Positions 7,985 through 14,145 of a DNA stretch of 22,073 nucleotides are shown in pieces; positions within the stretch are counted from its first letter, which is position 1, and each line of letters begins with the position of its first letter. The position numbers were made by a program, and so were the translations under genes. The notes beneath the pieces were generated by a model. The model worked only from the letters and a program-made list of their open reading frames with translations. It did no database searches and was not told the origin of the DNA. The stretch is from an uncultured Lachnospiraceae bacterium (lineage in GTDB: Bacteria; Bacillota; Clostridia; Lachnospirales; Lachnospiraceae), in contig CAJUKV010000050.1 of the NCBI GenBank assembly GCA_910587305.1, positions 1-22,073 of the forward strand. Direction: 5' to 3'.

Positions 7985-8584
7985 ATGACAACAGGTGAAA
8001 AATTAGCGTTGCTGCGTGAGAAAAAAGGTATTACACAGGAAAAATTGTCTGAAATACTGAATGTGTCCCGTCAGTCTATATCTAGATGGGAAACTGATAT
8101 TAGTTTTCCTGAAACGGACAAACTTATTAAGTTAAGCAAATTATTTGAATGCAGTACTGATTTTCTGTTAAAGGAAGATATTCAAGGAAATGAAGAAAAC
8201 AGTATGGATGTATCTACTGATAATTGCTATAAGTTTATACGCGAGTGCGGATATTTCTTTTTGGCAACATCCTTTCATAACAAGCCCAAGTTAAGACCTT
8301 TTGGTATAATTTATTCAAATAAAAAGGCATTATACTTTGCCACGGATAAGCGGAAAAATGTTTATTCTGATTTAATCGCAAATCCCCAGGTTGAAATGGC
8401 AAGCTATAATGTGAACACACGTAAATGGATAAGAGTTAATGGAAAAGCAGAAGTTGAAAATTCCATTATGATTAGGGATGAAATGATAAACAAATATCCT
8501 TTGCTAAAACAAAAATTTTTTGGTGAAACAGAAATGTTTCTTGTCATTTTTAAATTGCTTATTGATGAAATTAGTATTTATTAA
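7985..8584 (+). CDS. XRE-family HTH fused to PNPOx-like flavin domain
   Basis: A 199-residue fusion. Residues 1-62 form a Cro/CI-type helix-turn-helix (LREKKGITQEKLSEILNVSR then QSISRWETDISFPETDKL). Residues 77-199 form a pyridoxamine-5-phosphate-oxidase-like split barrel (YKFIRECGYFFLATSFHNKP, KLRPFGIIY, KNVYSDLIANPQVEMASY, WIRVNGKAEVE), which usually binds FMN or a related cofactor. A DNA-binding domain joined to a flavin fold suggests a redox- or flavin-responsive regulator; that is inference. AGGAGAG precedes the ATG. The C-terminus ends slightly differently from stand-alone PNPOx proteins (ELLIDEISIY-like), so a small truncation is possible. A second, separate PNPOx gene follows. Confidence 0.85.
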   Translation: MTTGEKLALLREKKGITQEKLSEILNVSRQSISRWETDISFPETDKLIKLSKLFECSTDFLLKEDIQGNEENSMDVSTDNCYKFIRECGYFFLATSFHNKPKLRPFGIIYSNKKALYFATDKRKNVYSDLIANPQVEMASYNVNTRKWIRVNGKAEVENSIMIRDEMINKYPLLKQKFFGETEMFLVIFKLLIDEISIY

Positions 8585-8618
8585 ACAGAGATAGTACGAA
8601 AAATAAATTTTCCCACAA

Positions 8619-8644
8619 CAAATTTGTACCCCGGTCCAAATTTG
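8619..8644. promoter_or_regulatory. Two CAAATTTG palindromes
   Basis: The 8-bp palindrome CAAATTTG occurs at 8619-8626 and 8637-8644, with centres 18 bases apart, between the HTH-PNPOx gene and the PNPOx gene. It could be an operator for the XRE protein encoded just upstream. The evidence is position and symmetry only. Confidence 0.25.
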
Positions 8645-8673
8645 CGGGCTGCTGGCAAGAATGGAGGATTAGG

Positions 8674-9108
8674 ATGGAAAAACTAACTTTGGAAACTGAG
8701 AAAATACTGAACGAGCGATTTAACAAGGACAATATAATTGCTCTGGCAACGGTACAAGACGGAATGCCATATGTCCGTAATGTGAATGGATTTTATGAGG
8801 ACAGTTCATTCTATGTGATTACGTATGCACTTTCCAATAAAATGAAACAAATAGAAAAAAGTCCATATGTGGCGATCAGCGGCGGTTGGTTTACGGCACA
8901 TGGAAAGGGAGTAAATTTAGGTTGGTTCTGTGCGGACAAAAATAGAAAAATTGCCAAGAAACTAAGAGAGGCTTTTAAGGAGTGGATTGACAATGGACAC
9001 AATAATTTTGATGATAAAAATACTTGTATTCTTCGCATTGAATTGACGGATGGTATTTTATTCTCACATGGAACAAGATACAATATAGATTTTTTAGCCA
9101 AAAAATAA
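8674..9108 (+). CDS. Pyridoxamine-5-phosphate-oxidase family protein
   Basis: A 144-residue flavin split-barrel protein. Characteristic stretches are ALATVQDGMPYVRNVNGFYE, FYVITYALSNKMKQIEKSPY and VAISGGWFTAHGKGVNLGW, followed by a C-terminal helix and strand. Such proteins bind FMN, F420 or heme and act as small oxidoreductases in the cytoplasm; the substrate is unknown. A GGAGG site lies 8 bases upstream of the ATG. It may be co-transcribed with the HTH-PNPOx gene 89 bases upstream, which would make that gene a local regulator. Confidence 0.85.
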   Translation: MEKLTLETEKILNERFNKDNIIALATVQDGMPYVRNVNGFYEDSSFYVITYALSNKMKQIEKSPYVAISGGWFTAHGKGVNLGWFCADKNRKIAKKLREAFKEWIDNGHNNFDDKNTCILRIELTDGILFSHGTRYNIDFLAKK

Positions 9109-9439
9109 ATTGTATAAAGATTCGATTGCTGCATACCATCAGATTTTTGCCGATAAGAAAAAAGGGATGACAACGATTGATAAGCAGGATCAAAATAGTA
9201 GAAATGGTATGTGCAAAGAGGAGATATTAATAAAACAGGATGCTAATGATAAAAGATGGTTTTGAATAAATGAAAAAGTCAGATATAACAATAGTGAAAC
9301 AGATTTTGAGATTTTTCATATTTGGAAGTAAAAAATCCTACTGCGGCAGTCAATACAGTACAATTTGGTAATAATTGTAAGGATTTTACATATGCTGGTT
9401 GACAATAGAGCGTGGTTATATCGGACATTTGAAATGGAA
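9109..9439. other. Gene-poor stretch before the Smr remnant
   Basis: About 330 bases with frequent stops in all frames. I see no gene, no RNA and no clear hairpin. The stretch is AT-rich and probably decayed DNA at the edge of a former mobile element, because it leads directly into the truncated Smr tail. Confidence 0.4.
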
Positions 9440-9538
9440 ATCCGGGATGAATTCAGCTACGGCAGGGAACCGAAAGTAAAAAGAATTACCACGGGGGATA
9501 ATCAGGGGATTAGAGAACTGATACTGCGGGAGTTTTAA
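9440..9538 (+). pseudogene. C-terminal fragment of an Smr-domain gene
   Basis: The last 32 codons read IRDEFSYGREPKVKRIT and on to LREF, then TAA. They match the end of the intact Smr gene at 21744-21992 in 27 of 32 residues by eye. Four residues (GIWD) present in the intact gene are missing just after IRD, between two GGGATG repeats, and the N-terminal two thirds are absent. The synonymous differences show a separate, older copy rather than a recent duplication. Confidence 0.8.
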
Positions 9539-9589
9539 ATAGTATCTAAAAAGAAACAGTGTCAGCACAAATAAATGGAAGGAGACAGC

Positions 9590-10123
9590 ATGAAGGAAAG
9601 AATTAACGTTACGGAGTATGCACAAATGATTACGGAAGCACTGCCGAAGGGGGTCCTGCTCAACACCCAAAACACCAAATTTAACAGCATGGTGATAGGG
9701 TGGGGCGCATTAGGAACGGTATGGGGGAAGCCTGCATTTACGGTATATGTGCGGGAACACCGCTATACCAAGGCACAACTTGACGCAACAAAAGAATTTA
9801 CAATCAGTGTTCCATTAGAGCAGCCTGTTCCATCCATAGCGAAAGTATGCGGTATGCAGTCAGGGAGGGATATTGATAAAGAAGTGGAAGCGCACCTGAC
9901 GCTGGAGAAGCCGGAGAAAATAAGCGTGCCGGGAATCAGGGAGTATCCCCTGACGCTTGAATGCAGGGTATTATATTCCCAGAGACAGGAGCTCGAAAGC
10001 ATCCCGGATGATATAAGGGAAAAGATGTATCCACAGGACGTTGACGGAACATACCCCATGGCTAACAGGGATGCACACACGGCATATATTGGTGAGATTG
10101 TTGCGGCGTATATAATCAAATAA
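9590..10123 (+). CDS. Flavin reductase family protein
   Basis: A 177-residue protein of the flavin-reductase-like family, a split barrel that binds FMN and reduces flavin with NAD(P)H. Landmarks are NTKFNSMVIGWGALGTVWGK near residues 30-50, FTVYVREHRYTKAQLDAT, and an ending in HTAYIGEIVAAYIIK. The upstream ATG at 9575 is less likely because the GGAAGGAG site lies within that extension, 6-8 bases before 9590. It probably forms its own transcription unit between two scars of mobile DNA. Confidence 0.88.
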   Translation: MKERINVTEYAQMITEALPKGVLLNTQNTKFNSMVIGWGALGTVWGKPAFTVYVREHRYTKAQLDATKEFTISVPLEQPVPSIAKVCGMQSGRDIDKEVEAHLTLEKPEKISVPGIREYPLTLECRVLYSQRQELESIPDDIREKMYPQDVDGTYPMANRDAHTAYIGEIVAAYIIK

Positions 10124-10149
10124 GCAGCGCAGACTAAAATCGGGAGGTG

Positions 10150-10182
10150 TCTCGCGTAGATAGCGTCGATACGGTTTTCCAT
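10150..10182 (-). pseudogene. First 11 codons of a serine recombinase
   Basis: Reading leftward from 10182, AAGGAG is followed by ATG and MENRIDAIYAR, which I recognise as the N-terminus of the large serine recombinases of clostridial transposons; there the next residues usually include QSVDKKDSISIE. Here the frame breaks after YAR into unrelated sequence (HLPILVC). The catalytic Ser and the rest of the gene are lost, so an element end was cut or deleted here. Confidence 0.7.
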
Positions 10183-10395
10183 GATAGCTCCTTTCCTGTC
10201 GGGAAATGGAGCTTTCAACCTTGCCCTACCTCTGGACACGGTGACCGGAAGCGCCGGGATAAAAAACGCCCGCATAGCGCAAGGCTATACGAACGTGCCG
10301 GGGCGACTGAATATTACAATTTTCGCAGTTACGGCCAGGGTTACCCTTTAGAGGGGGAGGGCTTTTTTGACAGGTCAGGGGAGCGGACAATATAG
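10183..10395 (-). other. Leader region of the lost recombinase gene
   Basis: About 210 bases, more GC-rich than the flanks, preceding the recombinase start on the minus strand. The frame upstream of the start is open for about 30 codons on that strand (VSRGRARLKAPFPDRKG before the ATG). A 56-codon frame also exists on the plus strand at 10181-10351. I cannot support either as a real gene; it is best read as a retained end of a transposon. Confidence 0.4.
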
Positions 10396-10436
10396 AAAGA
10401 CACGGCGTAACCTCCTTAACGGTTGCCGTGTCTTTT
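10396..10436. terminator. Hairpin terminator near the element scar
   Basis: AAAGACACGGC pairs with GCCGTGTCTTT and the stem continues as AACC/GGTT after a two-base bulge, with a T-rich end (TCTTTT) on the plus strand. It probably stops plus-strand reading from the scar region. Confidence 0.7.
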
Positions 10437-10446
10437 CAAAGAGAAA

Positions 10447-10484
10447 AGCCGATAACCGCATTTTTGATCTGCGTGTTATCGGCT
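10447..10484 (-). terminator. Terminator of the SAP-domain gene
   Basis: AGCCGATAAC pairs with GTTATCGGCT, extended by CGCA/TGCG past a one-base bulge. On the minus strand it follows the SAP gene stop by about 36 bases and ends in TTTTCTC, fitting a rho-independent terminator. Confidence 0.7.
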
Positions 10485-10520
10485 CTGCGTCTGTGCGTCT
10501 GGCTCTTTAGACAACTGTTA

Positions 10521-11093
10521 TCATTCTATTGCTACGAGGTCTGTTCTTTCATAGCGATTATGCCCTTGTAGTTGCTTTTTGTATTTCCAGCACTTAATTG
10601 CTTCCTCCAAAGATTTTCCTTTATTGTCTGCAAAAAAATCTCGAATATAAGTATTGTACTCGAACTGCTTATCAATTTTTGTTTTTCCCTTTTTCTTATC
10701 CTCAAGAATTTGGTAATAAGCGGCAATTGCTTCTTTATAAGTTTTGCCTGTGTTATTTTTTAACCATTTTTGAAAAGCTACATTGAATGAAAAACTATTT
10801 CCAATATGTTCTCTAAAAAATATTCTATGCTTTTCTGAACAAACAAAGTTTGCTTCAATTTTTGCATCTTCGCTAAGGACAGATATTGCCGTTCCTTTTT
10901 TTCTTTCCGATGAAACAGGCAATATTTTTCCCGTCTCAAGAAAGTATGCAATCCTGTCTGCTATTTCTATTTTTCCGCCTGAAACAGGAATACCGTTTTC
11001 TCTGCAAAAATTTACTAATTCCTCTTTCAAATAATAGTAATCACGAAATGTCTTGCTGTCTAAATTCCTATCTAAAACGGGTCTGTCATTCAT
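10521..11093 (-). CDS. SAP-domain protein with DUF6434-type C-terminus
   Basis: A 190-residue protein. The first 60 residues contain the SAP-like helix-extended loop-helix (LKEELVNFCRENGIPVSGGK then IEIADRIAYFLETG), a fold that often binds DNA. The second half (FVCSEKHRIFFREHIGNSFS, FNVAFQKWLKNNTGKTYKEA, FEYNTYIRDFFADNKGKS) matches the domain I know as DUF6434. The function is unknown, but a nucleic-acid role is plausible. The start at 11093 has AAGGAG upstream with a 6-base spacer; the frame extends nine codons further without such a site. It is the last gene of a minus-strand run, 39 bases after the FMN-reductase gene. Confidence 0.82.
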   Translation of the reverse strand: MNDRPVLDRNLDSKTFRDYYYLKEELVNFCRENGIPVSGGKIEIADRIAYFLETGKILPVSSERKKGTAISVLSEDAKIEANFVCSEKHRIFFREHIGNSFSFNVAFQKWLKNNTGKTYKEAIAAYYQILEDKKKGKTKIDKQFEYNTYIRDFFADNKGKSLEEAIKCWKYKKQLQGHNRYERTDLVAIE

Positions 11094-11132
11094 ATATGCT
11101 CCTTTTTTACTACACATCAAACTGGTGGTTTT

Positions 11133-11804
11133 TCATTCTGTGTAACTGGAATTTGTCTCCCATACTTTTTTATCAAGCGGCGCTCTGCACCCCAACGATG
11201 CCGCCACCTTCTGAAGCATCTTTTTCGCAAGGGTTTTGTGCATTAATCCAATTATTAAGCGCATAGGGAGCGAAAAATATTCCGGGCCGGTAAATTTTTT
11301 CGCCTCCTCACGGAGAAAGCCGTCTCCCTCCGCAAACAGTCTGCCCATAGCCTGGTACGGTTTCGTAATTTGGACCTGTTTTTCTTCATCCAAAAATCGG
11401 ATTGCGAAATTATCTCCCTTCACCAGGCAACCGCCATAGCGAACGCCCAGATATTCCGGCAATTTTGCCAGGAACGCCTCGCCGCAGCGAAGCTGGCACC
11501 CCTCCGCAAAACCACTCTGCAAAAGGAAAGAGAGCCTTGTACGCGCATCCTTTTCGGGGAGGGTTTCCAAAAATTCCAGTAAAAGCCCGGGCACACACTC
11601 TATGTATAATGGCAGCGCAATGAGAATCTCATCATTTTTGATATAAGCGTCACGAATGATGTCCCATGTTTTTCGATTGGAAATTGCATATGTTTCAAAG
11701 GTATTCCCTTTTTCTGATAGCCCTTTTGCAAAGGCGGTAATGATCTTATCCGTGTTGCTGTATTTCTGCACCCGTGGACTTCCGTTGATAATTACAACAT
11801 GCAT
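11133..11804 (-). CDS. NADPH-dependent FMN reductase / flavodoxin-fold protein
   Basis: A 223-residue flavodoxin-fold protein starting MHVVIINGSPRVQKYSNTDK, the phosphate-binding loop for FMN in this family. LIALPLYIECVPGLLLEFLE is the second flavin-contact segment. The C-terminus is longer than in minimal FMN reductases (about 60 extra residues, including SLPMRLIIGLMHKTLAKKML). An AGGAGG site lies 7 bases upstream inside the preceding gene, and the two overlap by 13 bases, so they are translationally coupled and may act on the same electron path. The substrate is unknown. Confidence 0.85.
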   Translation of the reverse strand: MHVVIINGSPRVQKYSNTDKIITAFAKGLSEKGNTFETYAISNRKTWDIIRDAYIKNDEILIALPLYIECVPGLLLEFLETLPEKDARTRLSFLLQSGFAEGCQLRCGEAFLAKLPEYLGVRYGGCLVKGDNFAIRFLDEEKQVQITKPYQAMGRLFAEGDGFLREEAKKFTGPEYFSLPMRLIIGLMHKTLAKKMLQKVAASLGCRAPLDKKVWETNSSYTE

Positions 11805-12304
11805 GAGACCGCCTCCTTTCCCCTGCTTTCAGAAAAGACACCTAGAGAACGCCTCTCGAAATTCAGCGCCGTACGCTGACACCACCGCTCCAGGTAAGCC
11901 TGATCGCCGTCTCCGGTATAGATGATCCCAAAATCGGGCTGGTGGTTATAGCGCATGACGTGACGCATCTGCCCGTCCTTGAACTTCAGATACATGGTGG
12001 CCAGGGGCAGAATTCTGTCCACAATGTTTTTGGTTTGCCAGGAGACAAACCCAAAGCGGGTATCTGAAATCAGCCAAACCTGGTCAGCTTTGTTTATCTT
12101 TCTCAAAATCGGTTCGTAATCGTCCTGAATGGCACAAACTCCCGGCGTTTTCAGCCAGCAGTAATTACATCCAACGCAGTGGGAAATGTGCATCCCGGTG
12201 GTGTCGATCAACTCAAACCCGGCCACGTTTTTACCTCTGCGAAGCAATTCCCCTGAAATTACTTGTCCAATATGATTTGTTGTTGTATCAATCATCAAAA
12301 CCAC
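11792..12304 (-). CDS. Flavodoxin family protein with CxxCxxC motif
   Basis: A 170-residue flavodoxin-fold protein with a GTG start at 12304; GGAGG lies 9 bases upstream. An in-frame ATG three codons later is too far from the site. It has a short N-terminal strand (MIDTTTNHIG) and the cysteine motif CVGCNYCWLKTPGVC near residues 43-57, seen in NADPH-dependent FMN reductases and related oxidoreductases. The segments VWLISDTRFGFVSWQTK and DFGIIYTGDGDQ fit the flavin-binding fold. It overlaps the next reductase gene by 13 bases. A paired role is likely; the reaction is not known. Confidence 0.82.
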   Translation of the reverse strand: MVLMIDTTTNHIGQVISGELLRRGKNVAGFELIDTTGMHISHCVGCNYCWLKTPGVCAIQDDYEPILRKINKADQVWLISDTRFGFVSWQTKNIVDRILPLATMYLKFKDGQMRHVMRYNHQPDFGIIYTGDGDQAYLERWCQRTALNFERRSLGVFSESRGKEAVSCML

Positions 12305-12354
12305 TTTCTATTTCCTCCATTATTTCTATAAAACTTGATTTATCACTTCGTTAA

Positions 12355-12543
12355 TCAACTCTGCATTTTTGCTTCAAACCTTTTGATCACTGTTACCTGT
12401 AAGCCCTTTGCATCAATCAAGCTTTCCTGTCTGCACTTCGGACAGTAAAGCGGAAAATTTTTCAACCCTGTATCTGCCTGTACCTGTAATCTTGTTTTAT
12501 TTCCACATACAGGACACAATATCCAATTTTCATTTTTGCTCAT
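12355..12543 (-). CDS. Cysteine-rich KTR-domain protein
   Basis: A 62-residue zinc-ribbon protein: MSKNENWILCPVCGNKTRLQ with a second pair in PLYCPKCRQESLI, giving four cysteines for one zinc. NWILCPVCGNKTR identifies the cysteine-rich KTR family, which is frequent beside mobile elements and TetR genes in Firmicutes. The frame is open five codons further upstream, but those codons belong to the hairpin repeat and the ATG at 12543 is the family's start. The flavodoxin gene follows 50 bases downstream. Function unknown. Confidence 0.88.
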   Translation of the reverse strand: MSKNENWILCPVCGNKTRLQVQADTGLKNFPLYCPKCRQESLIDAKGLQVTVIKRFEAKMQS

Positions 12544-12622
12544 TTTTATACCCCGCATACCGCAAGCTGTGCTTGCGGTACTGCCACCGATAAAGAGTTT
12601 GGAAGTTTACTTCCAAACTTAT
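12541..12622 (-). repeat. Double-hairpin repeat, copy B (inverted)
   Basis: The same two hairpins as copy A, read on the minus strand: 12596-12619 (AGTTTGGAAG stem) and 12558-12580 (TACCGCAAGC stem, loop ACA on the minus strand). It ends at the ATG of the KTR gene, just as copy A ends at the DUF1349 ATG. The start of the leader-like frame is retained, but here the ribosome site (AAGGAAG) is 12 bases away. Confidence 0.85.
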
Positions 12623-12660
12623 TTCTTGCTTCCTTACTGAAAAATATTTGAGTTGTTTTT

Positions 12661-13236
12661 TCATAATGAGCCTCTTTCTTTTATCAGATACATAATCCCA
12701 AAATAAGCATTAGACAATGTGTTTATACAATATGTTTCGTCATAAACCATTGCATTGTTGGCAAGCAGACTGGCTATTCCATGTGTTACTAAAACAATTT
12801 GAGAAAATATGCTATATGCCTGCTGCTCGTCTACCCTTGCTTGTCTCCTTAGAATAGGAAATAAAGAATCAAAAATTTTCCCTGTAAGCCAATCAGAAAG
12901 GGAAACGCCCGTGTAATAGTTTGAATGATACAAAAAGCGAAAAAGATTTTTTTCTTCTACGGCAAATTGAATATATCTCATACCCACTTCCAACATAGGG
13001 CGTTCGTATTTGCCGCTTAAATTTGTTACATAGTCAATATGAAATTCACTTGCTTTCTTATGCGCTGCAATTCGGACATCTTCAATCGTTTTAAAATGAT
13101 ATAAAACGGGCTGCGTTGAACAGCCGAGTTTTTGCGAAACTGTCCGGGCGGTTATATTTTCTGCCCCCATTTCTTTTGCAACTTCAAAAGCGGCTTCTAT
13201 AATCATTTCTTTTGTGACTTTTGCGATTGCAGGCAT
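12661..13236 (-). CDS. TetR/AcrR-family transcriptional regulator
   Basis: A 191-residue regulator. The N-terminal helix-turn-helix spans about residues 8-55 (IIEAAFEVAKEMGAENITAR then TVSQKLGCSTQPVLYHFKTI). The C-terminal helical part (RYIQFAVEEKNLFRFLY and on) is the ligand-binding, dimerising region. GGAGG lies 7 bases before the ATG. A perfect 30-bp palindrome 33 bases upstream is the probable operator, implying autorepression. Downstream genes on the same strand (KTR, flavodoxin, FMN reductase, SAP) may be part of its regulon. Confidence 0.92.
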   Translation of the reverse strand: MPAIAKVTKEMIIEAAFEVAKEMGAENITARTVSQKLGCSTQPVLYHFKTIEDVRIAAHKKASEFHIDYVTNLSGKYERPMLEVGMRYIQFAVEEKNLFRFLYHSNYYTGVSLSDWLTGKIFDSLFPILRRQARVDEQQAYSIFSQIVLVTHGIASLLANNAMVYDETYCINTLSNAYFGIMYLIKERGSL

Positions 13237-13268
13237 ATTCTTACCTCCATTTATAATTTGAACTATAT

Positions 13269-13298
13269 ATAATTAATATTATATATAATATTAATTAT
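13269..13298. promoter_or_regulatory. 30-bp perfect palindrome, likely TetR operator
   Basis: Every base from 13269 to 13298 matches its complement, centred between 13283 and 13284 (core ATTATATATAAT). It contains only A and T and overlaps the place where the -10/-35 region of the TetR gene should be. A self-binding operator is the simplest reading; an AT-only palindrome could also be a cruciform site. Confidence 0.6.
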
Positions 13299-13413
13299 GA
13301 ATCAAGACAAGCCATTTGTCAATCTCTTCCGCTAATTTTTCACCCAATTTTCAACTTTCCCCAAAACGGCATATCATAGAGAACACTACGGAAGACCTTC
13401 AAAAAGCCCGCGC

Positions 13414-13452
13414 AACGGAGGAAGCGTAAGAAAAGCGCCGCCTCCGTTTTTT
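13414..13452 (+). terminator. Plus-strand terminator
   Basis: AACGGAGG pairs with CCTCCGTT and is followed by a run of six T (13447-13452). It is oriented for a plus-strand transcript, yet no plus-strand gene is visible upstream. A short frame ends just before it (ENTTEDLQKARATEEA then stop), possibly the tail of a deleted gene. Confidence 0.65.
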
Positions 13453-13708
13453 AGCGGAAGCGGTGTTTGGTGTAAGGTTGACAGCAAGCAAAGCTGGCAT
13501 TGCATTCTTCGCAAAGGAAATCGATTAGAGGCTTAAAGAAATTGCCTGAGTGGTTAGGCACAGGCATTAAATTTCTTTTTTTGAATTGCAATTCTGGGAG
13601 CAGGCCTATGATACTCCATAGGCAGAGACGACCTTTGTATTTGTATTGCCCGCAAAGCCGGGACGGGTAGCTCCTCTCTGTCGCCGCAAAAGCACTGAAG
13701 CTTTTCAT
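13451..13708 (-). CDS. Doubtful 85-residue ORF
   Basis: An open frame with ATG at 13708 and no convincing ribosome site. The product is rich in Cys, Arg and Pro (CEECNASFACC near the end). A terminator-like structure with seven T on the opposite strand lies in the middle of this frame at 13535-13582. That argues that the real function here may be a plus-strand RNA or terminator rather than this protein. I do not assign a family. Confidence 0.25.
   Translation of the reverse strand: MKSFSAFAATERSYPSRLCGQYKYKGRLCLWSIIGLLPELQFKKRNLMPVPNHSGNFFKPLIDFLCEECNASFACCQPYTKHRFR
13535..13582 (+). terminator. Large plus-strand hairpin with T-run
   Basis: AAAGAAATT (13535) pairs with AATTTCTTT (13570), an inner GCCTG pairs with CAGGC, and seven T end at 13582. 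This has the full form of a rho-independent terminator on the plus strand. Together with the terminator at 13452 it could end a short untranslated RNA starting between them. Confidence 0.6.
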
Positions 13709-13745
13709 TACCTATAATCTATTATGCCCCGCCGCATTGTCAACT

Positions 13746-13913
13746 GTTTTCCTTGGCTGGTATACGGAAAAAGATGGCGGAATCCTCCTTGGAATCCCCG
13801 GCAGTGAGATGAAAGCGGTTAAGGATATGACAGCTTATGCGCTCTGGGAAAAGGAAGCAGTGGAAGATTCTGATAATGACGCTGATCCTGAGATCTGCAA
13901 AGTGACCTTCCAA
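13746..13913 (+). pseudogene. Fragment of an InlB B-repeat (Listeria-Bacteroides repeat) protein
   Basis: The plus strand reads VFLGWYTEKDGGILLG and then MTAYALWEKEAVED, the FxGWYT ... MTxYAxW signature of the InlB B-repeat found in large wall-anchored proteins. Both ends are missing: there is no signal peptide, and the frame runs into a foreign junction at about 13913. It is a dead fragment, probably left by deletion of a large surface-protein gene. Confidence 0.65.
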
Positions 13914-14045
13914 GCCGTATGCGCCGCGCCCGCCGTCCGGGGATACGGTGATGGCCGGGCGGGTTAATTCGTCGTCATAGAAATGCTCGTTGAACAGGTC
14001 GAACATTTCCTCGGTTTTCTTTACGATTTCAGATATTTGCAGCAT
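13914..14045 (-). pseudogene. N-terminal fragment of a SprT-like metalloprotease gene
   Basis: From ATG 14045 (GGAGG upstream) the frame reads MLQISEIVKKTEEMFDLFNE, then ELTRPAITVSPDGGRGAYG, resembling the start of SprT-like zinc-protease domain proteins carried by conjugative elements. Homology stops at GAYG, where the frame runs into antisense of the InlB fragment. The HExxH zinc motif is lost, so it is a pseudogene. Confidence 0.55.
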
Positions 14046-14145
14046 GGTCACGTCCTCCTCAAAGATATGTTTTATTTCTGTGAGTGACAGCTTACACATT
14101 TTCGGTGGAAAGACAAGGCTTTTTGAAAAAACTTGTTAAATATTA

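Noticed and set aside
9763..10275. 170-codon minus-strand frame
   Set aside because: Mostly antisense to the flavin reductase gene. Only the 11 recombinase codons within it have meaning.
10181..10351. 56-codon plus-strand frame (MIAPFLSGNGAFNL and on)
   Set aside because: It starts inside the recombinase start codon region with no ribosome site, and is antisense to the leader of the recombinase stub. It could be a fragment of an element gene but cannot be supported as a CDS.
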